The notes under the pieces are model-generated. The model was not told the origin of the DNA and did no database searches. It worked only from the letters and a program-made list of their open reading frames with translations. A stretch of DNA of 64,000 bases from Sinorhizobium terangae (GTDB lineage Bacteria > Pseudomonadota > Alphaproteobacteria > Rhizobiales > Rhizobiaceae), in contig NZ_WITC01000033.1 in assembly GCF_009601505.1 (NCBI RefSeq), positions 62,001 to 126,000 of the forward strand. Direction: 5' to 3'. The first letter of the stretch is position 1, and each line of letters opens with the position of its first letter. Both the position numbers and the translations under genes were made by a program. This document shows, in pieces, positions 7,446-16,372 of the stretch.

Positions 7446-8207
7446 TTGAATTCAACGCAGCCCCAGGTCCTGGTCGGCTCGACCGATGCGGACTACTACC
7501 TGCTGCTCGTCCACATCCTGGAAAGCGAGGGGTACCGGGTCATTCTCGGTTCCGGGGTCGAGGAGATCGTTCATCTGGCAGGCGAGAACGACGTCAAGGC
7601 AATCCTTCTTGATTGTCGATCTGGAGAAGATTGGACTCCTTTAGCTTGTGTAAAGCTGAAGCAGCAACCGCGGACATTCGGGATCGCGACGGTCGGCTTG
7701 ATCGGGCCTGGTGCGGAAGGCCGCTTTATCGATCTGCTGAAGGCCGGCATCGACGAGAACTTCGTGAGACCGGTCGCTCCTTCCAAACTGCTCGGTTTCC
7801 TTCGTGACCATATACTTTGTCGGCCCGGCTCGGATGCTATGGCGATCAACGGTCATATTCTTGCCTACGCGGGAATTGAACTCAACACCAACAGGCATAG
7901 TGTCAAGCGTTTCGGTATCGACATTCACTTGGGGCCAATCGAGTTCCGGTTGCTGCAGTTTCTGATGGAGAACCGCGAGCTGGCGTGCAGTCGAGCGCAA
8001 CTCATCGAAGCTGGCTGGCCCGAGCGTCGTTTCGTCGACGCTAAAACGGTTAACGTCCATATAGGTCGACTGCGCAGGGCGCTAAGTGTGGCCAATGGCC
8101 CCGATGTGATCCGAACTGTGCGATCCTCCGGCTACATGCTGGATGGTTCCAACCAAGAGCAATCGCATCACGAGCCGAATCGGCCGGACGAGGAGACTGG
8201 CGGATAG
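7446..8207 (+). CDS. OmpR/PhoB-type transcriptional regulator with degenerate receiver domain
   Basis: A 253-aa two-domain regulator. The start is TTG at 7446, fixed by the strong ribosome site AAGGAGGAG about 6 bases upstream; no in-frame ATG competes. Residues 1-120 have a receiver fold with the phospho-acceptor-like Asp56 (AILLDC), but the acidic pair that binds Mg is replaced (aligned positions read Ser12-Thr13) and the conserved switch lysine is Arg (FVRPVAP). Residues ~150-235 are an OmpR-type winged helix (LGPIEFRLLQFL, then VDAKTVNVHIGRLRRAL, IRTVRSSGYML). No histidine kinase gene is nearby. It lies 111 bases after the AHL synthase and 35 before the amidohydrolase, so all three could be co-expressed. 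Probable phosphorylation-independent DNA-binding protein (inference). Confidence 0.85.
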   Translation: MNSTQPQVLVGSTDADYYLLLVHILESEGYRVILGSGVEEIVHLAGENDVKAILLDCRSGEDWTPLACVKLKQQPRTFGIATVGLIGPGAEGRFIDLLKAGIDENFVRPVAPSKLLGFLRDHILCRPGSDAMAINGHILAYAGIELNTNRHSVKRFGIDIHLGPIEFRLLQFLMENRELACSRAQLIEAGWPERRFVDAKTVNVHIGRLRRALSVANGPDVIRTVRSSGYMLDGSNQEQSHHEPNRPDEETGG

Positions 8208-8242
8208 TACCGCATCCGGGCTGTCGGAAAGGAGCAGCTGTC

Positions 8243-9598
8243 ATGGAACTAGTGATCCGAAATGGAGGCCTCATCACCGGTGACGGCAAGACGTTTCACA
8301 AACGGGCCACCGTTTATGTCCGGGAGGGAAGGATCGCCGGTGTCGACTCCGAAGAACCTGCCGCAGGCGCCGACATTGCGGCGCTTGAGACCATCGATGC
8401 AGCCGGCGGTATCGTTATGCCGGGCGTCATCAATGCGCATACGCATGGATGCATTCGGGGACCTTCCATGCCTTGCGGCTCGGCGCCGTTCGAAGCGGAG
8501 GAGGTTGCGTATTTCCGCAACCGCCATCTTCTTCAAGGGACGACGACCCTCCTCAACGTCTGCGGCTTGGCAATGCCCGACGAAGTCGATGTTGCCGAGA
8601 CAGAGCCTCATGCCATGGATATCCGCGTCTCCACGGCTCACACTCCGAACAACATCCAGGCGGCGCTTGTGGTCGATGGCAAGGGGCTGTCCACGCGGCA
8701 CTTGAGCGCAACGATTGATAAAATGCTTGATGCCGGTGCGGTAGCGCTCGGCGAGGCGGGCGGTGGGCAGACATTGGGCGGTGGCGCGCAGGAGTACAGG
8801 TTCATCCCGCACGCGATCCAGCGAGAGTTCGGGGTCGAGGTGACGCCGGCAACCGCGAGGAGCCTGAAGAACGCCGTCCTCGGTCGCTTTCTTGATCCGG
8901 CAGACGGTTTATCCAACCCGAGGTTACAGGACGAGTTGGAGCGCTGCGGTTTTTCCGGCGTTACCGACGCGAGCCACGTTCGTGATATCGTAACGCGATC
9001 CGTTATGCCATCGGTCTCCCTTTCGCTGGCCGGGTTCGATGAAATCGCCCGCGAAGCCGAGCGGGTCGGGTATCCCGCAATCTTCCATAATGCGGCGCCA
9101 TCCGCCAAGCGTTTGATCGCGGCGGTGGAGAAGCACCCGCACGCATGCCTCGTTGCGGGTCACAGCAATCACCCGAGCTTCCTCCCGGACGAGGCCATTT
9201 CGATTGCCCAGGACCTGAAGAGCAAGGGGGCCGTGATCGACGTTTCGACATTGGATTGCATCGGCACGCGTTGGCGCAACGACCCCACTAATCTCGATGC
9301 ACTGATTGACACGGGCTGTGTTGATACGATTTCGACCGATTTCGCAGGTGGACACTGGGACGGGGTTCTCGAGGCAATCCAGCGCATGGTTGGAAAGAAA
9401 CAGTTATCCGCAGCGGCCGCCGTTGCGCTTGCAACGGGGAATGTCGCACGCGTCTTTCCCCAAATGGCCGGCGATCGCGGACTGATTGAGAAAGGAAAGC
9501 GTGCCGATCTGATCGTCGTCGATAATGTCAATCTGAGCCGTGTCAGGCATGTCGTGATCGCAGGTCGCATCGTCGTCAGGAATGGACGGCTTTTATGA
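8243..9598 (+). CDS. Metal-dependent amidohydrolase
   Basis: Amidohydrolase-superfamily enzyme of 451 aa, with AAAGGAG 8 bases before the ATG. The N-terminal beta-sandwich (MELVIRNGGLITGDG) leads to the metal-binding HxH motif in PGVINAHTHG near residue 66. Further metal-ligand candidates are the His in FHNAAP near residue 286 and VAGHSNHPSF near 304, and the terminal Asp in STDFAGGHWD near 365. The C-terminus (GKRADLIVVDNVNLSRVRHVV) is the usual return to the sandwich. Cyclic amides, imidazolones and deaminated bases are typical substrates; the specific one cannot be read. It is convergent with the MmgE/PrpD gene and probably supplies one hydrolytic step of the catabolic island, though it is transcribed with the quorum-sensing block. 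Confidence 0.88.
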   Translation: MELVIRNGGLITGDGKTFHKRATVYVREGRIAGVDSEEPAAGADIAALETIDAAGGIVMPGVINAHTHGCIRGPSMPCGSAPFEAEEVAYFRNRHLLQGTTTLLNVCGLAMPDEVDVAETEPHAMDIRVSTAHTPNNIQAALVVDGKGLSTRHLSATIDKMLDAGAVALGEAGGGQTLGGGAQEYRFIPHAIQREFGVEVTPATARSLKNAVLGRFLDPADGLSNPRLQDELERCGFSGVTDASHVRDIVTRSVMPSVSLSLAGFDEIAREAERVGYPAIFHNAAPSAKRLIAAVEKHPHACLVAGHSNHPSFLPDEAISIAQDLKSKGAVIDVSTLDCIGTRWRNDPTNLDALIDTGCVDTISTDFAGGHWDGVLEAIQRMVGKKQLSAAAAVALATGNVARVFPQMAGDRGLIEKGKRADLIVVDNVNLSRVRHVVIAGRIVVRNGRLL

Positions 9599-9708
9599 CG
9601 GTTTTAACCCGGGCGTCACTGTGGCGCCGCCGAGCCGCGAATGTTTGGCCATGCTGGACCGCATCGGATACCGGCGAATTGAGGCGAGCCGACCGACATG
9701 GCGCGATT

Positions 9709-11058
9709 TCAGTCGAACAATCGCATCCGCACGCACCGGAGGAGGGGAGCAGCGTCCCCGGTTTTCAGCGCTTGAAGGGATTGCAGGATGAGGTTTTGGG
9801 CCTTGGAAGAAAGCTTGCTTCGTGTCGCCGCACAGAACTTGTCAACGAGATCGTCCCAGGACAACTGGCGCAGCCTGTCCCCCCGCGGCGAAGTCACCTC
9901 CGAGGTAATCATCCTTCCGTTGGTCGTTTCTATGCATAACTGCGCGAGAGTTTCTCCCGGAAAGCGCCTATCGATCTCGCGGTCGACCGAGATACGGACC
10001 TTGCGGGCGATTTCGCAGAGGTCGGGCCTGCCGAGTTGCGCATTGCCAATCGGCGCCAGCGCCGCAGGTCCGTCGACAACGGCAATCGCCAGGCAGTAGG
10101 GCAGGCTATATTGGATTTCCGTCAACGTTTTGGGCGACACGCTGTTTGAAAGCCGAAGAGCCCATTGAAAGGTCCGCACGTCAATCGATCCGATCTGCTC
10201 AGGCGCGATGCCAGCATGCTGAGAAAGCGCCGCCAAGGCGTCAAGAGCGGGGTGGACGTATCGGCAGCAGGAATAGAGCTTGAAATAGACCCTCGAGATC
10301 TCGGTCGGCGCACCCAAGTCTGCGATGATGCCCGGCTGGGCGAAATGTGATGCGTGATCGAGCAAGTCCTGCGGTCCGGTAAATCCCCACTCCGTGAGCC
10401 GCAATGCGGTCAAGCCCGTCACAACACTCCAGGGAATACCCTCTTTGACGTCGTTCCCGGTCAAGTAGGCATAGCCAGAGCTGCCGTTTGCTTCCTGGTT
10501 CGGTGCGAGAACGCCGGCAACAGCGAGTGCATGCGCAAGTGCCGACGGATCGGATTTATAAAGGCGGCCGGCGGTGGCGACGGCAGCATAGCCGGTCCAG
10601 CGTCCCGATTGCCGGCTCTTGATCGCTTGCGGGTTCTGCGCGACGGCAATACGAATCCCGGTCTCGTACCCGAGAGCGACTGCGGTCAGGAGGTCGTCAG
10701 TGGAAGCACCGATCGCAGATGCCACGGAAAGTGCTACGGGTATAACGGCAGCACCGGGGTGACCGCGCGCGGCGCGGTGACCGTCGTCGAAATCGAGCGC
10801 GGACACCGACGCAGCATTACAAAACGCCGCTGCGGTGGCCCCGAGACATTCCCCCGTGAACCAGATCGGTACTGGCCCGGGGCCAAACTCGCGCCTGGCG
10901 ATCTCGCGGGCCGCGCGCACGCTCGGAATATCGTGGCCGACGACGGCGGCGGTGACCGCATCGAGAATGCAGCAGACGGCACTTAGCCTAATGTCGGGCG
11001 GCAGGGCGGCGGAAGGGTAGGTCGCCAGATACCCTGCGAGGATTTCGGTGGCATACAT
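9709..11058 (-). CDS. MmgE/PrpD family protein (first copy)
   Basis: A 449-aa member of the MmgE/PrpD superfamily, which includes 2-methylcitrate dehydratase, cis-aconitate decarboxylase and an epimerase acting on iminodisuccinate. The start at 11058 has GGAGGG 4 bases upstream. Family features: N-terminal helical domain (SALDFDDGHRAARGHPGAAV at about residues 86-105, carrying the conserved DFDD and GHPG), the glycine-rich GYETGIRI segment near 150, and a lid-type domain with CCRYVHPALDAL near 270. It ends the minus-strand unit that begins with the ornithine-cyclodeaminase-like gene 44 bases upstream. The substrate is likely a di- or tricarboxylic or amino-dicarboxylic acid, but the sequence does not say which. 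Confidence 0.85.
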   Translation of the reverse strand: MYATEILAGYLATYPSAALPPDIRLSAVCCILDAVTAAVVGHDIPSVRAAREIARREFGPGPVPIWFTGECLGATAAAFCNAASVSALDFDDGHRAARGHPGAAVIPVALSVASAIGASTDDLLTAVALGYETGIRIAVAQNPQAIKSRQSGRWTGYAAVATAGRLYKSDPSALAHALAVAGVLAPNQEANGSSGYAYLTGNDVKEGIPWSVVTGLTALRLTEWGFTGPQDLLDHASHFAQPGIIADLGAPTEISRVYFKLYSCCRYVHPALDALAALSQHAGIAPEQIGSIDVRTFQWALRLSNSVSPKTLTEIQYSLPYCLAIAVVDGPAALAPIGNAQLGRPDLCEIARKVRISVDREIDRRFPGETLAQLCIETTNGRMITSEVTSPRGDRLRQLSWDDLVDKFCAATRSKLSSKAQNLILQSLQALKTGDAAPLLRCVRMRLFD

Positions 11059-11102
11059 CTGTCCCTCCAGCGCAACTTTGGGGATCGGTTTTACATTGGC
11101 GC

Positions 11103-12179
11103 TCAGGCCACGCTAGATGAATGGAGGGATGACGCCGTGGGGGGATCTGGCAAAAACCAGGTTTCGTATACCTGCGCGGCAAGGTAGAGGTCCAGCATAG
11201 GCAGGCCCACGCAAGTAAGGAGGATTGGACGTTCCGATATGCTGCTCGCATCGCAGAAATCCTTTAAGCTCAAGACGCCGAGCACCGGACCGGCCTGCTC
11301 CAAGGTGGAACCCAGACGAGAGAAGTAAAGCGCCAGGCTTTGCGAGTTTCGTCGAGACACCATGGAAATGTCGTCACAGAGAGCCAGTCCCGATCGGAGA
11401 ACGTTTTGGATGTGGTCGGCCGGTGTCTCGTCTCCGCCGAGATGCAGGATAGTGGCATTCGGGCAGATGTCTGCGATCTCAAACACCGGTGCGCTGGCAT
11501 TAGAAGCAGTGATGACGAACCGGCATTCACGCAGCTTCTGATTGTCCGCGACAGCTTCCAGCCGAACTCCAAACGACTGTCCCTGCCTTTCGACGAGCTG
11601 GTACGCAGAAATACCCGACCGGCTGCGCACATAGATCGTCGAGATAATGCCGGCTCCAAAATGGCTGAGCACCTTGATGATCTGCTCGGCAATGGGGCCC
11701 GCTCCGAATAGGAAGACGGAGAGATCATCCGTCTTGGAAAAGAAGAGCTCGAGCACCATGGAGGCGTAGGTTGCGGTTCTTGCCGCGGAGATCTCGGTCC
11801 CATCCATTATACAAAGAGGGCGCAGCGTGAAGTTGTCGAGCAGGACAATTGTCGAGGTTGAACGCGGTAGGCCCAATCGACGGTTTATCGCATTGGCCCC
11901 GACCACCTTGACGGCGGCGTAGCGGGCCCCGACGCTGGAAAGCGCTGAAAGTTTCCAGCCTAATCGCTCGCCCTGCAACTCATTCCGATAAGCTTCGAAA
12001 TGAGATTGGTTCCAAAGTTCTGTTTCGTGGAAGGACAGGACCGATTTCAGGCCATGGGCCCGACCCGAACGGATATCGGACCAGGCTGCCTTGGCAGCGT
12101 TGTGAAGCGCGGGTGCCTCGAGGCGAACGCCGAGCCGCTTCATTTCCGCAAGTGAAATGTACTTGGGTGTGGTCTCCAT
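11103..12179 (-). CDS. Ornithine cyclodeaminase / mu-crystallin family oxidoreductase
   Basis: A 358-aa NAD(P)-dependent enzyme of the OCD/mu-crystallin family, which includes ornithine cyclodeaminase, ketimine reductases, alanine dehydrogenase and iminosuccinate reductase. The ATG at 12179 follows GGAG by about 7 bases. The dinucleotide-binding motif is FLFGAGPIAEQIIKVL near residue 155, a variant of GxGxxA. The substrate-side lysine region is AAVKVVGANAINR near 90. The protein diverges from canonical ornithine cyclodeaminase around residues 280-300 and has a ~20-aa C-terminal tail, so an imine-reductase or amino-acid dehydrogenase role is as likely. It is first in a two-gene unit with the MmgE/PrpD gene, preceded by a 316-base gap that probably holds its promoter. 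Confidence 0.85.
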   Translation of the reverse strand: METTPKYISLAEMKRLGVRLEAPALHNAAKAAWSDIRSGRAHGLKSVLSFHETELWNQSHFEAYRNELQGERLGWKLSALSSVGARYAAVKVVGANAINRRLGLPRSTSTIVLLDNFTLRPLCIMDGTEISAARTATYASMVLELFFSKTDDLSVFLFGAGPIAEQIIKVLSHFGAGIISTIYVRSRSGISAYQLVERQGQSFGVRLEAVADNQKLRECRFVITASNASAPVFEIADICPNATILHLGGDETPADHIQNVLRSGLALCDDISMVSRRNSQSLALYFSRLGSTLEQAGPVLGVLSLKDFCDASSISERPILLTCVGLPMLDLYLAAQVYETWFLPDPPTASSLHSSSVA

Positions 12180-12495
12180 CGCCGTTCTCCGTGGAATTGT
12201 CGACGTCGTGCGATGGAGAGCAATTTCCCATCCCGAACAGGCGAGTTAAAGGAAAGATTCGGATACGTTTTTGTCTTCTGTAAGCGAACGACTTCGCTCA
12301 ACGAGAAAAACTCAAGAATAGATTGTTTCTCCTGTGCATTATTAACTGAATCATTGAAAGATGGACGAGCTGCGATTACTGGCACGAAGGCATCAGCATT
12401 CAACGCGCAATCGCCTCAGTCATTACAGTAATGTTGATCTGGGGTGACAGGCTCGGCTTGCGAATGAAATGTCGTCGCGCCCGAGTGTGCGGATA
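12180..12495. promoter_or_regulatory. Promoter-bearing gap upstream of the OCD-PrpD unit, with two small dyads
   Basis: An AT-richer 316-base gap between two minus-strand genes. It holds a perfect 13-bp palindrome CATTACAGTAATG (12421-12433) and a hairpin AGCGAA-CGAC-TTCGCT (12283-12298), neither followed by a T-run in either direction. No gene is supported. A similar palindrome, TCATTAATAATGA, lies before the dioxygenase gene (16460-16472), hinting at one regulator for both units. Confidence 0.4.
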
Positions 12496-13836
12496 TTAGC
12501 CGGTCAAGAGGCGGAGGAGCGGCCTGACCGATTCGGCTTCGTCCAGCGCGTACACGTTATCAATAACTTCGGAGGCACCGCCCTCTCCGGCCACACGGCT
12601 CGCAAGCCGTAAGAACTTGCTCTCGAGAGCTGATTTCCGCATGGGGTTACTTGCGTCTCCCTCCGCAATGTCGACGTGTCTTTCGAAGCTCTGCCCGTTG
12701 CGCAACTGCAAGCAAGCGCTGGCGGCGTGAGTACCGTGGGGTAAGCCGTGGTTGGGATGTGGCCTCAGCTCGATACTGTCTTGAAACCGCCCGGCGATCT
12801 CGTCATTGAGCCAATCATCCACGAACCAGTCCGGACCGGGCTCAACGCCGAATACGGCCATAGCTATGGCATGCGGTGCGCTGAACTGCGCCGCCCACAT
12901 GTGCCGCGGACGCGCTTCGCTGAATGGCGGTGCGCAAACGATCGGAGGTACGGTCACGATCAACCTAGCATGCTTGGCGTCGGCGGGATCAATGCCTGCC
13001 ATCCGGACGACGTCGCTGCAGGCTTGGACACTGCTTTGGATGAGCCGGCAGCAACTGAATGGCTTGAAGCCAACCCGGAGAATTTCGTAGGCGGCACCCA
13101 AACCGTTCGTCAATCGGTCAAAACGGCACTCGTCGGCGCCCGCCATTCGCCAGAAACCAGTCTCGCCCTCGAAGACATCCAAGGGTCCCTCGTAGCCCAC
13201 AGCGGCAAGGCGGGCCGCATTGACGCCCATCTGCGCGGCCATGCCAAAGTTGTTCTTCGCCATCGATGGCGTGTCGCCGTAGACCGTCTTCATGACAGAT
13301 GCGACTGGTGCATTCGCAGCGGCGATAGCAATGGCATGTGCCGCTCGCATGGCATCGAGCCCCATGAGTTTCGCGGCCGCCGCTGCTGCGCCGAATATCT
13401 GCCAAGTCCCATGGCCGTGAATCGCCTTTCTGGGCCGGACGTGAGTCAGCGAGATTCCAACGCGGCAGCTCACCTCATAGCCGATGATCACGGCCTCGAG
13501 GAATTCTGTGCCCGCACACAGTTTGTACTCGGCGACCGATAAGGCTGCTGCGATAACGGTGGCTCCCGGGTGGCCCTTCTCGTAGATGTCGTCGAAGTCG
13601 AGCGCATTGATCAAGGTTGCCCTGGCGAAGGCGGCCATCGCCGGCGAGGGCACTCTCTGGCTGTCCGCTCGTAATGCCCCGAGCATGCCGGCTATCGGTA
13701 GCTGATGCCCGCCGAACAGGCAGCCAAGCGAGTCCAGGAGGCAGAGCTTGGCCTTGGCGACGACGTCGCTGGGAGCACGAGCGAGTGCTTCCTCGGCGAT
13801 ATAGCTGCCGAGCGTTTGCGTTATGAAAGCGGTCAT
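12496..13836 (-). CDS. MmgE/PrpD family protein (second copy)
   Basis: A 446-aa second MmgE/PrpD protein, only moderately similar to the copy at 9709, so it is unlikely to be a recent duplicate. The reading frame extends upstream to 14085 over the nitrilase gene, but the family N-terminus begins at MTAFITQTLGSYIAEE, so the ATG at 13836 is used, 13 bases after the nitrilase stop. The signature NALDFDDIYEKGHPGATV lies near residue 85; GYEVSCRVG near 132; the lid-domain CCRLIQSSVQA near 280. Two paralogues in one pathway suggest successive steps, such as epimerisation then dehydration or lyase chemistry, on related acids. It closes the dioxygenase-RraA-nitrilase-PrpD unit. Confidence 0.85.
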   Translation of the reverse strand: MTAFITQTLGSYIAEEALARAPSDVVAKAKLCLLDSLGCLFGGHQLPIAGMLGALRADSQRVPSPAMAAFARATLINALDFDDIYEKGHPGATVIAAALSVAEYKLCAGTEFLEAVIIGYEVSCRVGISLTHVRPRKAIHGHGTWQIFGAAAAAAKLMGLDAMRAAHAIAIAAANAPVASVMKTVYGDTPSMAKNNFGMAAQMGVNAARLAAVGYEGPLDVFEGETGFWRMAGADECRFDRLTNGLGAAYEILRVGFKPFSCCRLIQSSVQACSDVVRMAGIDPADAKHARLIVTVPPIVCAPPFSEARPRHMWAAQFSAPHAIAMAVFGVEPGPDWFVDDWLNDEIAGRFQDSIELRPHPNHGLPHGTHAASACLQLRNGQSFERHVDIAEGDASNPMRKSALESKFLRLASRVAGEGGASEVIDNVYALDEAESVRPLLRLLTG

Positions 13837-13849
13837 ATCTGGCGTCCGA

Positions 13850-14824
13850 TTACCCGAGGATGGAGATGGCCGGTCCACCTTCGGGGGTTCTTGCCGACTT
13901 GCCACTAGAAGAAATTGGAGTCCCGAAAGTTTGTTCATCTGAGCCGCAGGACGAATTGCAGCGCTCGCCGCGGCTGCAATCCCGATAGACACGTGCCTGG
14001 TCGACAAACGAAACCTTATGAGAAGCGGAGGGAATGAGCTTGCGGACGGCCGCCACACGGGCGTGATCGAGGTGTGTCGAAACAATGCCGACCTGGTCGA
14101 CGGCGCGGGCTATCACCTGCCCCCAGGGATCGCAGACGAGAGAGTTGCCGTAGGTGAAGCGGCGATCTCCGTCCGCTGCAGTGTAGCCTCCCCACTGACC
14201 GCAGGCGACGAAATAGACTTGATGCTCGATCGCACGCGCACGGCAGAGCACTTCCCAGTGATCCTTGCCGGTCTGTAACGTGAAGGCCGCGGGTAGAATG
14301 ATCACATCGACGCCGGCGTTTGCGAGCGCATCAAAGAGCCGGGGGAATCGAAGGTCGTAGCAGATGGCACAACCGATCCTGAAGCCGCCGGCTTCGTAGA
14401 CGAATAGGCTTTCTCCAGGCGCCACGGTGGCGGATTCTCGATAGATCTTGCCATCCGGCGCCTCGATGTCGAAGAGGTGAACTTTACGATACCGGCCGAC
14501 CTCGTTGCCGTGAGGATCAAATACGACCGTTGTATTGTAGATCTTCGAACTTCCCTCAATCCTTTCGAGCAGGCTGCCGCCATGGATCCAAACCTTCTCC
14601 CGGGCGGCGAATGCCTGCAGCATTCGATAGGCCTCGCCGCCCGGCATCTGATCGGCCGCTGTGAGTTTCTCGGCAGCGGTACCGCCGGACCAGTCGAAAT
14701 GTTCCGGAAGCACCATGAGATCCGGTGTGTCGCGTTTGATCGCCTGGAGCATCAGGCTCTCGGCCGTGCGCAAATTGCGCTCGCGATCCGGCTGGGAATT
14801 CATCTGGACGAGGGAGATTTTCAT
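13850..14824 (-). CDS. Carbon-nitrogen hydrolase (nitrilase family amidase)
   Basis: A 324-aa hydrolase of the nitrilase superfamily, cleaving an amide or nitrile C-N bond. The catalytic triad is complete: Glu in LMVLPEHFDW near residue 41, Lys in GRYRKVHLFDIEAP near 114, Cys in GCAICYDLRFPRLF near 153. The pattern with YRKVHLFD and CYDLRFP is the Nit/omega-amidase branch rather than true nitrile hydratases. Beyond residue ~275 the protein has a polar, Ser/Gly-rich tail with no family match (RGERCNSSCGSDEQTFGTP), so the C-terminus is unusually long; a frameshift near the end could explain this. The start overlaps the RraA-like stop by ATGA, so the two are coupled. Confidence 0.85.
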   Translation of the reverse strand: MKISLVQMNSQPDRERNLRTAESLMLQAIKRDTPDLMVLPEHFDWSGGTAAEKLTAADQMPGGEAYRMLQAFAAREKVWIHGGSLLERIEGSSKIYNTTVVFDPHGNEVGRYRKVHLFDIEAPDGKIYRESATVAPGESLFVYEAGGFRIGCAICYDLRFPRLFDALANAGVDVIILPAAFTLQTGKDHWEVLCRARAIEHQVYFVACGQWGGYTAADGDRRFTYGNSLVCDPWGQVIARAVDQVGIVSTHLDHARVAAVRKLIPSASHKVSFVDQARVYRDCSRGERCNSSCGSDEQTFGTPISSSGKSARTPEGGPAISILG

Positions 14825-15471
14825 GACACGATCCGATCCAATTCGAAGATGGAATGGCCGGCCTCGAGGTAGGGCCGGAGCTCAAGGGAACGCTGTTGGC
14901 GCTTGAGGGCAATCTCGGCGATGCGGCGCATATCGGAGGGTTCGGCAACGAAAACACCCTCCGTGTCCGCGACGACTGCATAGCCAGGCAGGACGGCCGC
15001 GCCGCCGCAGGCGATCGGGGCATTGATCGCACCGCCGAGCTGGTGTCGGCGGCTAGTCGTCTTGGACGAGACACCGCGACACCAGACGGGAAATTGGCTG
15101 GCGCGAATTTCCTCGACGTCGGTGCAGGGGCCGTCAACGATGATGGCCAAGGCACCACGCGCTCGGGCAGCAGCAACGACCCCGCCGCCCACGCAAGCAA
15201 TATCGTCCCGGTCCACCCTGGAGATGACAAGAACATCTCCCGGGCGGAGCAGATCAATGGCTTTGTAGATGACGGCTCCATCACGCCCGGGCGCGGCCAC
15301 GGTCACGGCGGTTCCGATCGCCTTGGTCGGAAAGACCGGCACAATGTCTGCCGCGGCAAATCCGAGATATTCGAAATGGCCGATGGTTGCGGTTTCGACG
15401 CCCTCCAGGAGGGTTCGAAGCGTTTCCGGAATCGCTTTAGGCTGCTTTCTGATCCGGTATGGCTCAGTCAT
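14821..15471 (-). CDS. RraA-like protein (4-hydroxy-4-methyl-2-oxoglutarate aldolase family)
   Basis: A 216-aa RraA/HMG-aldolase fold protein. Members outside the RNase E regulators act as 4-hydroxy-4-methyl-2-oxoglutarate or oxaloacetate aldolase/decarboxylase, which cleave a keto acid to pyruvate. Typical segments: GDVLVISRVDRDDIACVGGG near residue 80, and GALAIIVDGPCTDVEEIR near 108, where the Arg-Asp metal site normally occurs (usual DGxxRD reads DGPCTD here, so a key residue may differ). The later VLPGYAVVADTEGVFVAEP is the expected strand preceding the C-terminal helix. In the operon it would release a central metabolite; aldolase activity is inference. Confidence 0.8.
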   Translation of the reverse strand: MTEPYRIRKQPKAIPETLRTLLEGVETATIGHFEYLGFAAADIVPVFPTKAIGTAVTVAAPGRDGAVIYKAIDLLRPGDVLVISRVDRDDIACVGGGVVAAARARGALAIIVDGPCTDVEEIRASQFPVWCRGVSSKTTSRRHQLGGAINAPIACGGAAVLPGYAVVADTEGVFVAEPSDMRRIAEIALKRQQRSLELRPYLEAGHSIFELDRIVS

Positions 15472-15505
15472 CCGACGAGGCTCCGATCTGCTCTGTTGTC
15501 GTGGC

Positions 15506-16372
15506 TCAAACCGGGCGCTCGCCGGATGTGGTCGTCCGATGCATGATACGGATCGTGTTCGGGTCGAAGGAGTCGCGACGGTGCATCGTGCAGCGATTGT
15601 CCCACATCACGATGTCGCCCACGCCCCATTTCTGAACGAAGACATCAGGCGTTGCGGTGGTGTGCTCCCAAAGCTCGGCGATCAGATCGTTGCTTTCATC
15701 GAGCGGCATACCGACGATCCATGAGCCTTCCCGCGTCCCCCCTAGATAGAGCGCCTTGCGGCCCGTCTCGCCGTGGGTTCTGACCAGCGGATGGACGACG
15801 CCGCTCCATTCGCGAAAATCCGTACTCGTCGGTTCGGATTTCCCGAGGCGCAGCCTGCCCGTCTTGTCGTAAACGCTCTGGAAGAAGATTTGTCGCCCTT
15901 CAATGGCATTGCGCAGCTCCTCGGGGAGCGTCTCGTAGGCATGATAGGTGGACAAAAAGTATGTGTCGCCGCCCGAAGGAGGAACCTCGATCGCTCTGAG
16001 GATGGCGCCTGCCGGCGGGCGTTCGTAGAACCATGTGTCCGTGTGCCACGTCGCCTCGCTATTGCCGAGCGCGCCGCTCGGTTTACCGTCCGTCATCACA
16101 TTGCTGATCACCAGGATCTCGCGATGCGTAGGATGTCCCCCTTCCTGCAATTGTTTCGGGTGGATGACGAAATCGCCGAAGTGGCGGGAGAAATTGACCT
16201 GCTGCTGGTCTGTGATATGGACCGCCCGAAAGCGAATGACGCCATATTGCAGCCAATAGGACCGAACTGCGGCAATGTCCGCATCGTTATAGTCGGAGAA
16301 GTCGAAACCGACGATGTCAGCACAGACATTGCTGTCATTTTGCACTGCTGAAACCTTCGTGTTCATGCGCAT
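15506..16372 (-). CDS. TauD/TfdA family Fe(II)/2-oxoglutarate dioxygenase
   Basis: A 288-aa alpha-ketoglutarate-dependent oxygenase of the TauD/TfdA class, which hydroxylates substrates such as taurine, 2,4-D or carnitine-like compounds. The start ATG at 16372 follows AAGGAGG by 6 bases; a second ATG is two codons later. The iron facial triad is present: HxD in ATWHTDTWF near residue 110 and the distal His in NRCTMHRRDSFD near 265, followed by the 2-oxoglutarate-binding Arg in IRIMHRTT near 280. It leads a four-gene unit with the RraA-like, nitrilase and second PrpD genes. Hydroxylation next to a heteroatom would fit a first attack on an N-substituted acid; that is inference. Confidence 0.88.
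   Translation of the reverse strand: MRMNTKVSAVQNDSNVCADIVGFDFSDYNDADIAAVRSYWLQYGVIRFRAVHITDQQQVNFSRHFGDFVIHPKQLQEGGHPTHREILVISNVMTDGKPSGALGNSEATWHTDTWFYERPPAGAILRAIEVPPSGGDTYFLSTYHAYETLPEELRNAIEGRQIFFQSVYDKTGRLRLGKSEPTSTDFREWSGVVHPLVRTHGETGRKALYLGGTREGSWIVGMPLDESNDLIAELWEHTTATPDVFVQKWGVGDIVMWDNRCTMHRRDSFDPNTIRIMHRTTTSGERPV

Noticed and set aside
12283-12298. Possible terminator AGCGAA-CGAC-TTCGCT
   Set aside because: No following T-run on either strand; kept only as a dyad in the promoter gap.
12748-13542. Plus-strand frame opposite the second PrpD gene
   Set aside because: Shadow frame; the minus-strand PrpD signatures are decisive.
13850-13975. Separate gene in the nitrilase C-terminal tail
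   Set aside because: The Ser/Gly-rich tail is in frame with the nitrilase and has no start of its own; treated as an unusual extension.
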